In this document: piece by piece, positions 8,771-18,647 of the stretch
Layout of the letters: each line of letters begins with the position of its first letter
How positions within the stretch are numbered: the stretch's first letter is position 1
Translations under genes and position numbers: made by a program
Assembly (NCBI GenBank): GCA_019235885.1
Contig: JAFAKB010000074.1
Location: forward strand, 83,059-147,058
Direction: 5' to 3'
DNA from: Candidatus Eremiobacterota bacterium
GTDB taxonomy: Bacteria > Vulcanimicrobiota > Vulcanimicrobiia > Vulcanimicrobiales > Vulcanimicrobiaceae
Length of the DNA stretch: 64,000 bases
Notes under the pieces: generated by a model
What the model was told of the DNA's origin: nothing
Database searches by the model: none
Seen by the model: the letters and a program-made list of their open reading frames with translations, nothing else

Positions 8771-9403
8771 ATGCTGGATGTGCTCCGTTCTTGGCTTTTT
8801 CCGCCGGCCTGCGCTGCGTGCGACGCGCCCGGCGTCGCGCTGTGCGCCGCTTGCGCGCCGTCGCCGCGTGACGCGATCGCATTTGCGGTCGACGGCGTTC
8901 CGGCGTTCGCGCTCGGCGCGTATGAGGGTGCGCTGCGCAAGGCGATCGTCGCGATGAAGCACGGCGAGCGCGATCCGCTCGACGCGTTCGCCGCGCTGCT
9001 TGCGGAGCGCGCACCGCTGCACGGCGTGCTGGTCCCGCTGTCCACGACGCGCCCGCGCGCGGCCGAGCGCGGCTTCGACCAGAGCGTCGAGCTGGCGCGC
9101 CGCATCGCAGCGCGCACCGGCGTGCCGTACGCCACGCTGCTGCGCAAGCACGGCGCGCCGCAGGACGGCCGCGCGCGGCTCGCCCGGCTGCGCTCCGCCG
9201 GACGGTTCCGGCTCGTTGCGCTGCCGCCGTTGCCCGCGACCGTGACGCTGCTCGACGACGTCTGCACCACCGGCGCGACCTTGCGCGACGCGATGCGCAC
9301 GCTGGCCGGCGCCGGCGTCTGCGTCCGCCAGATCGTCGTCGTCGCGCGGACGCCGCCGGGCCGGGGCCGCTCGGATGCCGGCCCGCGCGCGGCGCCAGGC
9401 TGA
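8771..9403 (+). CDS. comF: ComF family phosphoribosyltransferase-like protein
   Basis: 210 residues. It begins with a short zinc-finger-like segment CAACDAPGVALCAAC (residues about 13-27), followed by a type I PRTase fold with ALGAYEGALRKAIVAMKHG and the PRPP-binding loop VTLLDDVCTTGATL. This is the standard ComF architecture, linked in model organisms to DNA uptake and sometimes to replication restart. The C-terminal ~15 residues are Arg/Gly/Pro rich. It heads a same-strand run leading to the riboflavin genes. ATG start at 8771; the upstream neighbour is module A on the other strand, so this gene starts its own transcript. Confidence 0.85.
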   Translation: MLDVLRSWLFPPACAACDAPGVALCAACAPSPRDAIAFAVDGVPAFALGAYEGALRKAIVAMKHGERDPLDAFAALLAERAPLHGVLVPLSTTRPRAAERGFDQSVELARRIAARTGVPYATLLRKHGAPQDGRARLARLRSAGRFRLVALPPLPATVTLLDDVCTTGATLRDAMRTLAGAGVCVRQIVVVARTPPGRGRSDAGPRAAPG

Positions 9404-9446
9404 CGGATGGAACCGTTTCGCTTGCGAGCGGGTCGATGACGGTGCA

Positions 9447-9728
9447 ATGAAAGCCGTTTGGAAGGGCGCGGTCCTCGCCGAGAGCGACCGCACCGAAGTC
9501 GTCGAGAACAACCATTACTTTCCGCCGGACACGATCAAGTCCGAGCACTTCAAGCCGTCCGAGAAGCACACGGTTTGCCCGTGGAAAGGAACCGCGAGCT
9601 ACTACACCGTCGAGGTGAACGGCGAGCGGAACGCCGACGCCGCGTGGTATTACCCGACGACGAAGGACGCCGCGAAGAACATCGAGGGCTACGTGGCGTT
9701 CTGGAAGGGCGTTGAGGTCACGCCGTAG
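9447..9728 (+). CDS. DUF427 family protein
   Basis: 93 residues starting at ATG 9447 (MKAVWKGAVLAESD). It has the DUF427 hallmarks: VVENNHYFPP, then a VCPWKGTASYYTV motif and a terminal AAWYYP...GYVAFWKGVEV. DUF427 proteins are small single-domain beta proteins of unknown biochemical role, widespread in bacteria. The frame is open further upstream (to 9375) but the family begins at this methionine. Its stop codon is directly followed by the ribD homology, suggesting co-transcription with the riboflavin genes. Confidence 0.88.
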   Translation: MKAVWKGAVLAESDRTEVVENNHYFPPDTIKSEHFKPSEKHTVCPWKGTASYYTVEVNGERNADAAWYYPTTKDAAKNIEGYVAFWKGVEVTP

Positions 9729-9763
9729 ACCCCGACCGCACGTACCTCGCGCGCGCCGTCGAA

Positions 9764-10849
9764 TTGGCGGCGCGCGCGCTGGCGAACGCCGCACCGAACC
9801 CGCCGGTGGGCTGCGTCCTCGCGCGCGACGGCGTGACGCTGGGCGAGGGCTGGCACCATTTCGCCGGCGAGGCGCACGCCGAAGTCGAGGCGTTGCGCGA
9901 CGCGCGCGCGCGCGCGAACGACGTGCGCGGCGCGACCGCGTACGTTTCGCTCGAACCGTGCAACCACCACGGGCGCACCCCGCCGTGCAGCGAAGCGCTC
10001 ATCGAGGCCGGGATCGCGCGCGTCGTGGTCGGCGCGCTCGATCCGAACCCGAAAACCGCCGAAGGCGGCGTGCGCCGGCTGCGCGAGGCCGGAATCGAGG
10101 TCAACGTGCTCGACGACGCGGCGCGCGCGCTGATCGAGCGCTTCCGCTGGACGATCGCGCACGCCGAGCGGCCGTACCTGACGCTGAAGATGGCCGCCTC
10201 GCTCGACGGCTACGTCGCTTCGCGTCCCGGCGCGCAGCAGTGGCTGACCGGCGAGCTAGCGCGCGAGCGCGTGCGCGATTTGCGAGTTGAACACGACGCG
10301 GTTCTCGTCGGTGCCGGAACGATCCGCATCGATGACCCGCAGCTCACGGTGCGTCCGCACGCCACGCGCCGCAAGCCGTACACCCGCGTCGTCGCGTGCG
10401 AGACCGAAGCGATCGCCCCGACGAGCCGCATCCTCGCGCCGCCGTCCGACGCGCCGCCCGGCGCGTATGCGCGCACCATCGTGCTGGCGCCGGCCGGCGC
10501 GCGCACGAAATTCGCCGCGCTGCAGCCGCTCGCCGACGTCGTGTACGTCGGGGACGACGGGGCGCTGCAACTCGATCTGGCGGCGGCGCTGGGCGCGCTG
10601 CGCGAGCGCGGGATCGCGAGCGTGCTGTGCGAAGGCGGGCCGACGCTGGCCGGGCGGCTTCTCGCGCGCGGGCTGGTCCAGCGGGTGGTCTGGCTGATGG
10701 CGCCCACGTTCCTGCGCAGCGAGACGGCCGTCCCCGTGCTGAACGGCGCCGATTTGGCCGGCGCGAACGGATGGCGCTTCGACCGCATCGAACGCGTCGG
10801 CGACGACATGCTGCTCTCCGCGGATCTCACCACGTGTTCTCGGGCCTGA
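9764..10849 (+). CDS. ribD: Bifunctional riboflavin deaminase/reductase RibD (start codon unclear)
   Basis: Converts the GTP cyclohydrolase II product into 5-amino-6-ribitylamino-uracil phosphate by deamination, then reduction. N-terminal CMP/dCMP-type deaminase with HAEVEAL and the zinc motif PCNHHGRTPPC; C-terminal reductase from about residue 140 (LTLKMAASLDGYVA, then a dinucleotide-binding EGGPTLAG). The annotated TTG (9764) lies 11 codons inside the homology: family similarity (DRTYLARAVELA) begins near 9731, yet the frame has no ATG, GTG or TTG between the in-frame TGA at 9713 and 9764. Either a rare start codon is used, or a base is wrong, or the first helix is shortened. It overlaps ribE. 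Confidence 0.92.
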   Translation: MAARALANAAPNPPVGCVLARDGVTLGEGWHHFAGEAHAEVEALRDARARANDVRGATAYVSLEPCNHHGRTPPCSEALIEAGIARVVVGALDPNPKTAEGGVRRLREAGIEVNVLDDAARALIERFRWTIAHAERPYLTLKMAASLDGYVASRPGAQQWLTGELARERVRDLRVEHDAVLVGAGTIRIDDPQLTVRPHATRRKPYTRVVACETEAIAPTSRILAPPSDAPPGAYARTIVLAPAGARTKFAALQPLADVVYVGDDGALQLDLAAALGALRERGIASVLCEGGPTLAGRLLARGLVQRVVWLMAPTFLRSETAVPVLNGADLAGANGWRFDRIERVGDDMLLSADLTTCSRA

Positions 10850-11487
10850 TCGTGCACGACGGCCGCGTCGCTTCGGCCGACGGCGCAGCGCGCGGCGGGC
10901 TGACGCTCGTCGTCGAAGCGCCCGACGCCATCGCCGCCGGCGTCGCCGATGGTGACTCGGTCGCGATCAATGGCGCCTGTCTGACCGTGGTCGGCTTCGA
11001 CGCGCGCACGATGCGCTTCGACGTCGTGCCGGAAACGCTCGCGCGGACCGGTTTCGAGCGCCTGCGCGCGGGCGACCGCGTCAATGTTGAGCTTTCGCTG
11101 CGCGTCGGCGACCGGCTCGGCGGGCACTTCGTGTACGGCCACGTCGACGCGAGCCCGTCGATCCTCGCCAAAGTGCCGGAAGGCCAAGGCTTTCGCCTCC
11201 ACGTCTCGCTGCCGGACGAGCTCGCGCCGTTCATCGTCGAGAAAGGCTACGTCGCGGTGGACGGGGTGAGCCTCACCGTCGCCTCGGTCGACCACGAGAA
11301 GTTCACCGTCGCGCTGATCCCCGAGACGGCACGCCGTACGACGCTGGGGACGAAAGGTCCCGGCGAGCGCGTGAACGTCGAAGTCGACCCGATCGCGCGC
11401 TATGCGCAAGGCGCGGTGGTCGCGTACGCGCAGCAGCGCAGCGACGCGCCGACCGCCGACGAAGTCGCCTGGGCCTACGAAATCTGA
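10834..11487 (+). CDS. ribE: Riboflavin synthase alpha subunit
   Basis: Dismutates two 6,7-dimethyl-8-ribityllumazine molecules to riboflavin and the pyrimidine precursor. 217 residues from GTG 10834, overlapping the ribD end by 16 bp. Two lumazine-binding repeats are visible: the first has GDSVAINGACLTVVGFD and ETLARTGF, the second VDGVSLTVASVD and IPETARRTTLG, with GGHFVYGHVD between them. Length and motif order are those of the family. Its substrate is made by RibH (15895-16398), so five genes apart both halves of the last step are present. Confidence 0.95.
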   Translation: MFSGLIVHDGRVASADGAARGGLTLVVEAPDAIAAGVADGDSVAINGACLTVVGFDARTMRFDVVPETLARTGFERLRAGDRVNVELSLRVGDRLGGHFVYGHVDASPSILAKVPEGQGFRLHVSLPDELAPFIVEKGYVAVDGVSLTVASVDHEKFTVALIPETARRTTLGTKGPGERVNVEVDPIARYAQGAVVAYAQQRSDAPTADEVAWAYEI

Positions 11488-11492
11488 CCCGC

Positions 11493-11936
11493 GTGCCAAG
11501 CGGCGAAGGCCAGCCGATCCGCGTCGGCCCGGAGGTGTGCGAGCGCGTCCGCTGGAGCGACGTCGACGTGATGGGCATCGTCTACTACGGCAAGTACCTG
11601 CGCTTCATGGAAGCCGCCGAGGCGGAGTTCTTCCGCGCGACGCGCTTTTCGTACGGCCGCATCGCCGGTGAATTCGGCGTGTGGATCGCGCGCGTTCGGC
11701 TGGAGTGCGACTACCGCGCGCCGGCGCGGCTCGACGATGAGATCGTGTGCCGCGCGGAGCTGCGCGAGCTCGCTGCGGCGTCGATGACGTTCGCCTTTCC
11801 GATCGACCGCGCCGACGGAACCCGTCTCGCCGACGGCGTCCTCGTCCTCGCCGCGCTCGACCGCGAGACACTCCGCCCGAAACGCCTCCCGGCGCCGCTC
11901 GCCGCAGCACTGCGCGGCGACGCCGCTTTTCGCTGA
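11493..11936 (+). CDS. Acyl-CoA thioesterase, YbgC/4-hydroxybenzoyl-CoA thioesterase family
   Basis: 147 residues, GTG start 5 bp after ribE. Hot-dog fold protein: RVRWSDVDVMGIVYYGKYLRFMEAAEAEFFR is the signature segment with the catalytic Asp in the DVMGIVYY loop. Family members hydrolyse short- or medium-chain acyl-CoA or aryl-CoA esters. The substrate cannot be read from sequence. Placement inside the riboflavin run looks like operon hitch-hiking, with no evident pathway link. Confidence 0.85.
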   Translation: MPSGEGQPIRVGPEVCERVRWSDVDVMGIVYYGKYLRFMEAAEAEFFRATRFSYGRIAGEFGVWIARVRLECDYRAPARLDDEIVCRAELRELAAASMTFAFPIDRADGTRLADGVLVLAALDRETLRPKRLPAPLAAALRGDAAFR

Positions 11937-11949
11937 AAGGATTGATTCC

Positions 11950-13695
11950 GTGGCCGACGAGCAGTACGACGTTCTCGTAATCGGTTCGAGTCTGGGCGGC
12001 GTGGCGGCCGCGATCCGGGCCGCGGAGATGGGCGCGGCGGTGTGCCTGATCGATCCCGGCGAGTGGGTCGGCGGACAGTTCACCTCGCAAGGCGTCTCGA
12101 AGCCGGACGAGCACAAATACATCGAAACCGTCGGCAGCACGGCGTCGTACCGGCAGTTCAAGAACAACGTGCGCGCGTGGTACCGCGCGAACGCGACGCT
12201 GTCCGCGGTCGGGTCGAGCCAGCCGATCTTCAATCCCGGCGGCCCGTACGTCGCCTCGCAGCCGCAGTTCGCCGTCGAGCCGAAGCTCGGCGATACGATC
12301 CTCAAGCAGATGATCGCCGCGGCGCCCGGCTTGACCTGGCGGCCCAACACGACCGTCACGGGGTTCGAGCTGTCGGATGACGCGATCGCCGCGGTGAAAG
12401 CGAACGGTGCCGACGGCAGCGAGACGCGCTACGTCGCGAGCTACGTGCTGGACGCGACCGACCTCGGCGACTGCCTGCCGCAAGTCCTGCGCGAGGACGA
12501 ATGGGTCGTCGGCGCCGAGAGCCATGCCGACACCGGCGAGGCGGGCGCGCCCGCGAAGGCGCAGCCGAAGTGGATCCAGCCGATCACCGTCGTTTGTGCC
12601 GTCGAGCACCGTCCGGCCCCAGAGAACCACACGATTCCCGAGCCGCCGAACTACGCCGCGAACCGCTCGAAGTACCACGTCAAGGACGGTGTTATCACGA
12701 CGATGTTCGCCGGCGGCGGAACGACTGGCTTCAACTACCGCCAGTACCTGGACGCGCGAAACTTCGACGATCCGAACTTTCGCTACGACCGCACCACGCT
12801 GAACACCGGCGCCAACGACTACGACGAAGAGAGCATCCCGACCGGCGATCCGAAACGAGATGCGCAGATCGTGCAGGCGGCACGCGACCTGAGCCTCGGA
12901 TTTCTCTACTGGCTGCAGACCGAATGCCCGCGCGACGATCACTCTGGCAATGGCTACCCCGAGCTGCGCCCGGCGAGCGAGGCGTTCGGAAGCGATGACG
13001 GGATGGCACCGGTCGCCTACATCCGCGAGTCACGCCGGATCAAGGCGCTCAAGACGATCGTGCGCAGCGAGATCGAGCAGTCGCGCGCGAACACCGGGCC
13101 GCGCGCGGCGTTGTTCGACGATTCGTGCGGCGTCGGCACGTACGCGTTCATGGACGGGCATGCGCTGCCGGGCCAGCACATGAGCGGCTTCTGGATCAAC
13201 ATCTGGCCGGTCCAGATTCCGCTGCGCGCGCTGATCCCGAAGCGCGTGACGAACCTGCTGGCGGCGTGCAAGAACATCGGCACGACGCACTTCACCAGCG
13301 GGCTGTACCGTCTGCATCCGTTCGAGTGGAACGTCGGCGAGTCTGCCGGCGCGCTGGCCGCATTCTGCGTGGCGCAGGACACGACGCCGCACGACGTCGC
13401 CGGCGATCAGCACCTGACGCGCGAGTATCAGCGAGCGCTGCTCGAGCAAGGGATTCCGTTGTACTGGTGGACCGACGTGCAGCCGGGCGATCCGATCTGG
13501 GCGGCGGTGCAGATGGCCGGCGCGACGAAGGTCATGACCGGTGACGGCAACCGCGAGATGAAGTTCAACCCGGACGATTCCGTCTCCGACGATACGCGCA
13601 GCGCGATCGCCGCGAAGATCGGCGCGGACGTGCCTGACGGAATCGACACCCGCGGTCACCTCGCGCAGTGGCTCTTCGAGCAGGGCCACACGTAG
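11950..13695 (+). CDS. FAD-dependent oxidoreductase (FAD_oxidored family)
   Basis: 581 residues. N-terminal Rossmann dinucleotide motif VIGSSLGGVAAAIRAAEMG with an acidic residue after it (LIDPGEWVGGQ), followed by a long substrate region and a late FAD-contact segment around NLLAACKNIGTTHFTSGLYRLHP. It matches the FAD_oxidored type (PF12831) rather than succinate dehydrogenase or glucose-inhibited families. No signal peptide. Substrate unknown. It sits between a thioesterase and a PadR regulator in the riboflavin neighbourhood, so an FAD-using enzyme next to flavin synthesis genes may be coincidence. Confidence 0.8.
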   Translation: MADEQYDVLVIGSSLGGVAAAIRAAEMGAAVCLIDPGEWVGGQFTSQGVSKPDEHKYIETVGSTASYRQFKNNVRAWYRANATLSAVGSSQPIFNPGGPYVASQPQFAVEPKLGDTILKQMIAAAPGLTWRPNTTVTGFELSDDAIAAVKANGADGSETRYVASYVLDATDLGDCLPQVLREDEWVVGAESHADTGEAGAPAKAQPKWIQPITVVCAVEHRPAPENHTIPEPPNYAANRSKYHVKDGVITTMFAGGGTTGFNYRQYLDARNFDDPNFRYDRTTLNTGANDYDEESIPTGDPKRDAQIVQAARDLSLGFLYWLQTECPRDDHSGNGYPELRPASEAFGSDDGMAPVAYIRESRRIKALKTIVRSEIEQSRANTGPRAALFDDSCGVGTYAFMDGHALPGQHMSGFWINIWPVQIPLRALIPKRVTNLLAACKNIGTTHFTSGLYRLHPFEWNVGESAGALAAFCVAQDTTPHDVAGDQHLTREYQRALLEQGIPLYWWTDVQPGDPIWAAVQMAGATKVMTGDGNREMKFNPDDSVSDDTRSAIAAKIGADVPDGIDTRGHLAQWLFEQGHT

Positions 13696-13711
13696 CGGCG
13701 CTGCCGAAGGG

Positions 13712-14266
13712 CTACGTCTCGTCGGAGGCGAGGATCGCGTAGATCTCCTTGCGTGCCTTGTCGAGGATCTCGCGCACGCGGTCCAGCGTCTTGTCGTCGC
13801 TGTTGCGCACGCTCATCACCGCGGCGCCGAGCTTCATCGCCGACTCGCGGATGCGCTGTCGCGAACTCGGTTCGTCGTCGACCTCGTCGCCGTCGGTCGC
13901 CTCGGTGCCGCGGTTCGCGAGCAGCTCGCGACCGGCGTCGGTGATGGTGTACACCCGCTTCCCGTCGACCTGGTCGGACGTCACGAAGCCGCCGTCTTCC
14001 AGCATCTGCAGCGTCGGATACACCGATCCCGGACTCGGCTTCGCGCCGCGCCGCTCGGCGATCGCGTGCATGATCTCGTAGCCGTGCTGCGGCCCCTGCG
14101 CGAGCACTTCGAGGATCGCGAACTTCACGTCCCCGCGGCGCATGCGCTGAATCCACCCGGCTTCCCAGCCGTAGTCCTTGCCGTGGCCGAACCAGAAGCC
14201 CCGCATCCCGCCAAACCCGTGCCGGTGACGGTGCCGGAAAAACGCCCGATCTAGTTCATTCATCAT
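13712..14266 (-). CDS. PadR family transcriptional regulator
   Basis: 184 residues. A His/Gly-rich N-terminal tail (about 40 residues, FFRHRHRHGFGG...FGHGKDYGW) precedes the PadR winged helix (FAILEVLAQGPQHGYEIMHAI, SPGSVYPTLQMLEDGGFV, YTITDAGRELL), then a coiled region for dimerisation. The tail resembles the metal- or multidrug-responsive PadR group with HGHG-rich ends. It faces ribBA divergently across a 213-bp gap that carries an AT-rich palindrome at its own start, the likely autoregulatory operator. The gene is convergent with the oxidoreductase. Confidence 0.9.
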   Translation of the reverse strand: MMNELDRAFFRHRHRHGFGGMRGFWFGHGKDYGWEAGWIQRMRRGDVKFAILEVLAQGPQHGYEIMHAIAERRGAKPSPGSVYPTLQMLEDGGFVTSDQVDGKRVYTITDAGRELLANRGTEATDGDEVDDEPSSRQRIRESAMKLGAAVMSVRNSDDKTLDRVREILDKARKEIYAILASDET

Positions 14267-14479
14267 GTCGCGATACTATAACGATATATCGCAATCTGTC
14301 AATACGCTCCGCGCCCTCGGTCTACTTAAGGGCTAATGTGCGGGCTCTTATAGTCGATTTTCCGGCTTAGCAGCTCAAATGCGAGCTGTTCGGAACGTCT
14401 CCGAAGCTCAGAGCAGGAGCCGGGCGCCTCGCTCGTTGGGCTTGACACCTGTTAACCCCCTGAGCGAGTCTTAGGGCCT
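14267..14479. promoter_or_regulatory. Divergent padR/ribBA control region with palindrome and hairpin
   Basis: Contains CGATATATCG (14282-14291), a perfect palindrome 15 bp upstream of padR within an AT-rich island and fitting PadR operators, and a hairpin CAGCTC-AAATGC-GAGCTG (14371-14388). No match to the conserved FMN riboswitch core was found by eye despite its position before ribBA. Confidence 0.5.
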
Positions 14480-15894
<1,415 letters not shown>

Positions 15895-15898
<4 letters not shown>

Positions 15899-16398
15899 AA
15901 GCCGACAAGCAGCCCAAGCACAAGAACGCGCTGCCCGACGCGCGCGGCAAGCACTTCGCGATCGTCGTCGCCGACTTCTACACCGACCTCGCCGCGCAGC
16001 TCGAAGACGGCGCGCGGCGCGGCTTGCGCGACTGCGGCGTCGCCGACGATCACGTCGAGGTGGCGCACGTCCCGGGCTGCTTCGAGCTGCCGATCGCCGC
16101 GCGCCGCCTGATCTCCGACGGCGACTTCGACGGGGTCGTCGCGCTCGGCGTCGTCATCCGCGGCGAGACGCCGCACTTCGACTACGTCGCCGGCGAGTGT
16201 GCGCGCGGCATCATGAACGTCCAGCTCGCCACCGAGATCCCGATCGGTTTCGGCGTCCTGACGACAGAGAACCGCGCCCAAGCCGAAGAGCGCGCCGACC
16301 CCAAGCGCGGCGACAAAGGCTACGAAGCGGCGATCGCCGCCGCGACCGTCGCCGTCCTCGAGCGCAAGCGGGAGAAGAAGCGCGTCGGCTTTCGATAA
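15895..16398 (+). CDS. ribH: Lumazine synthase (6,7-dimethyl-8-ribityllumazine synthase)
   Basis: Condenses the ribitylamino-uracil with dihydroxybutanone phosphate; normally forms pentamers or icosahedral shells. 167 residues with the expected motifs: VPGCFELPIAARRL, the GVVIRGETPHFDYV active-site loop (catalytic His in the TPHFDYV segment), and IPIGFGVLTTEN. ATG overlaps the ribBA stop. It is the last gene of the riboflavin run; a 9-bp hairpin follows. Its final 166 bp recur at 21336-21501, see the fragment there. Confidence 0.96.
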
Positions 16399-16405
16399 GC
16401 GCGGT

Positions 16406-16434
16406 GCCGTCCAGCGCCCCCCGCACTGGACGGC
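16406..16434 (+). terminator. Hairpin after ribH
   Basis: GCCGTCCAG (16406-16414) pairs perfectly with CTGGACGGC (16426-16434) across an 11-nt loop, 8 nt after the ribH stop. There is no T-run, so it may be a factor-dependent or weak terminator. Confidence 0.5.
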
Positions 16435-16464
16435 GTCGTGCCGCTCGTCCGCGGTACCTTGTGC

Positions 16465-16875
16465 TTACGCTGCGGGGCACTTTTCCAGGTGCGCCCACAC
16501 GGGAAGCGGCTGGTTCGGTGTACGCGCAAACGCCGCCAGCAGCATCAGGTTCGGGGGTCGTAGGCCGCGGAACCATGAACGGGTCCTCGCATCCGCATCG
16601 GCCGAGACCGTAACCCACGCGTTTCCAAGGTCATCCAGAAAGACGAACCCCTGCGTCTTATCGCCGACCTTCAGTTGGGCTGCCGCGATGAGCGACGCTC
16701 GGAGAAACTTCTTTGCCTTCACGTCGTACGCCGTCGCGTTGTCGTAGTAGAGGTAGCGATTTGACGTATGCGGGCAAATATTCGGCGACGGGAGGGTATC
16801 GGCGCTCGCGCCGGACGACATGGACAGCAACAGTGCCACAAGAGCCGACGTGGTAAGTGAGGTTGCTCTGGCCAT
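16465..16875 (-). CDS. Small secreted protein of unknown function
   Basis: 136 residues from ATG 16875. The N-terminus is a clear signal peptide (MARATSLTTSALVALLLSMSSGASA). The mature part has two cysteines (one in NICPH near the front, one in LEKCPAA at the end) that could form a disulfide, and a pattern of short beta segments (RYLYYDNATAYDV, TQGFVFLDDLGNAWVTV). No family recognised. It lies 14 bp downstream of the frameshifted lipoprotein gene on the same strand and both probably come from the promoter at 17857-17885. It is the first gene inside the segment bounded by the ribH repeats. Confidence 0.65.
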   Translation of the reverse strand: MARATSLTTSALVALLLSMSSGASADTLPSPNICPHTSNRYLYYDNATAYDVKAKKFLRASLIAAAQLKVGDKTQGFVFLDDLGNAWVTVSADADARTRSWFRGLRPPNLMLLAAFARTPNQPLPVWAHLEKCPAA

Positions 16876-16889
16876 AGGGTCAAGGCTCC

Positions 16890-17655
16890 TTAGTGCGTCA
16901 TCTGCTTGAGACTGGACCAGCATTGCACTGCCGTCTTTCCGGCGGGAAGTGACGGTATTCCCTTGACCGGCGAACCGTTCTGCTGCAGCTGCTGCGCCGT
17001 CGTGTTCGGAGCCGCATTCAAGCCGAACGAGACGCCAAAACCGGTCGAATTTGCATAGCTGACGCTGACGGATGGTGACCAACTGAGATTGGGGTTCGCT
17101 TGGAAGTAGTAATACCCCCATTGATCTTGATAGAACCAACCGATCAGCGTATCATTTACCATCAGCTGCCCGCCCGCATTGTACGGGAAGCCCTGCGACA
17201 CAACCACTTCGTTGACGTTGGCCACCTGCGCGGGTACGCCGTTGCGCTGGTACGGAAGGTTGTCGTGATAGCCATACCCTGACCCAGGATTATTTCCGCA
17301 CTTCTGCCCATCGGTCGGCGGGGATGGATAAATGGCGACTTGATCGCCGGTAGAACCTCCTTGGTTCGTTTCGCCCCCGGTTCCACCAGTCTCCGGGGAG
17401 CCGCTATCGCCGCACGCTGCGCTGTTCGGATCGCTGCCACACCCGGCGCAAGACTGAGGGTCATCCAAACAGTTGGACTGCGTGTACGATGGCTTTTTTC
17501 GCGTGAGACTTTGAGGTGGAGTCCCCCGCGGAGCGTGCAGACGGTAGCGCTGACGAACTTGACCATCCGCTGCATCCGCCCAGCGATAGCGCAAGAATCG
17601 ACAAAGGAAGGAGAAGGCCCGCGCGACTAATGAGCGAGCGCGTTGCACAGGGCAT
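16890..17655 (-). pseudogene. Lipoprotein of unknown function, interrupted by a +1 frameshift at an A6 run
   Basis: The 5' part starts at ATG 17655 with a lipoprotein signal (ISRAGLLLPLSILALSLGGC, lipobox LGGC) and, read in that frame, stops at 17461 shortly after. The main domain continues in another frame as PSYTQSNCLDDPQSCAGCGSDPN and runs to 16890. The switch point coincides with a run of six A on the coding strand (T6 at 17494-17499): removing one base joins signal and body into one ~250-residue lipoprotein. The body is Gly/Ser/Asn rich, with a Cys cluster, and ends SLPAGKTAVQCWSSLKQ. It could be a decayed gene, phase variation or slippage at the homopolymer, or a sequencing error. Confidence 0.6.
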
Positions 17656-17856
17656 TTGAACACACACCGATCGTTTAGAAACGGGTAACACACTACACGC
17701 GGCGTTGGACGTTTAGATCACTAGCCGCTGGGAACGGATATTTTGCGCTCCACAGCCAATGTTCGGAAGAACGAGGCGCTTGTGACGCTCGGTCGCGAAG
17801 ATGCGGAAGTCGCCCACACCGTGGAACCGAAACCCATTCATCCAGTTCCGACAATA

Positions 17857-17885
17857 GTCATAACACGCTAGGCGATTTGTGTCAA
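17857..17885 (-). promoter_or_regulatory. Sigma-70 promoter for the frameshifted lipoprotein gene
   Basis: Minus strand: -35 TTGACA (17880-17885), 17-bp spacer, -10-like TATGAC (17857-17862). It would give a leader of about 195 nt before the ATG at 17655. Confidence 0.5.
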
Positions 17886-18034
17886 CGGAGCGCCGCGATT
17901 TTTTCATGATGTCGGCGCCACGAGGCGGACGCCGTTCGTATCGACGACATCCCCGGCTTATTGCGCGCCGAGCGAAACCTTAATCTGCACCGGGAGATTT
18001 GTCCCGCCGCGCTGCATCGCGCCTCTTGGAGCGG

Positions 18035-18170
18035 TTTGATGAATCCCGCGCCCCGCGGGAGCTCCTTCAATAATTCCGCGCGATTTCGGGCGTTGAAGGT
18101 TCGATAAACCTCCGTCACAGTGTTCGCGGTCTACGTTCCGTGCGTCTATCGCTCTTCGCCGTCGTTTGAA
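18035..18170 (-). pseudogene. Relic of a LuxR-type HTH gene 3' end
   Basis: Reading on the minus strand, NTVTEVYRTFNARNRAELLKEL (18059-18124) matches the end of the intact regulator at 18832-20451 (VTEVYRAFNVRNRTELLNEL). Upstream of it the DNA still resembles the recognition-helix codons of that gene but with several small indels. After the matching block the frame wanders without similarity. This is a decayed second copy in opposite orientation. Confidence 0.6.
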
Positions 18171-18544
18171 ACAGCGCATTCAAAGCCGGAAAAGAAGCCA
18201 CTGCCGCCGACAACCTCCGGGGTGTAGGCGGACCGCTACTGTGTGGCAAGCGCGGCCCGCAGAGGCGATCGGCGGCAGCGTCCGCCGTTACCCGCGCTCA
18301 CCCCGTCGAAGACGGCACTCGCACGGTAACGGACGATGGTGAAGCGTTCCCGACGTCCGATGAGTGCATCCCGCATCGTCGTGCAGTGAAGTTCGATGAC
18401 CGCAAGCGCCGCACACTAACGCGACGGATTCATCGGACCGTCCGCAGACCCAAGCGTATGGCACCCGTCTCCTCCAGGATCGCACTGCCCGCCGCGTCGT
18501 GCGCGCAGTACCAGCACGCTACCACAGGACGCTTCTAATCACCA
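18171..18544. other. No recognisable gene
   Basis: Between the LuxR-type relic and the first inverted repeat there is no frame with convincing codon use, Shine-Dalgarno site or family similarity on either strand. Probably further decayed sequence of the same relic. Confidence 0.4.
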
Positions 18545-18617
18545 TCCGGAGATTTCTCCCGGGGTTCCCTGTCGCAATGCTGGTATTCTAATCGGAACCG
18601 GGAGGTTTCTCCCGGTT
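18545..18617. promoter_or_regulatory. Two repeated inverted repeats upstream of the small peptide gene
   Basis: CCGGGAGGTTTCTCCCGG (18598-18615) is a perfect 7-bp-arm inverted repeat, extended to 9 by flanking AA/TT. A near copy, CCGGAGATTTCTCCCGG, lies at 18546-18562. The pair, about 50 bp apart, sits directly upstream of the peptide gene and fits tandem operators or RNA hairpins. Confidence 0.5.
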
Positions 18618-18647
18618 TCTCTGGCTCAAGTGCCGGAAAGGGTGCCC

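Noticed and set aside
14267..14479. FMN riboswitch upstream of ribBA
   Set aside because: I looked for the conserved FMN-aptamer blocks before ribBA and also before ribD and did not find them; only a simple hairpin is present.
17713..17907. 64-codon minus-strand frame
   Set aside because: Overlaps the -35/-10 of the promoter at 17857-17885, has no SD and no family similarity.
18288..18485. 65-codon minus-strand frame with several Cys
   Set aside because: No SD or start context, composition typical of GC-rich antisense noise, no similarity recognised.
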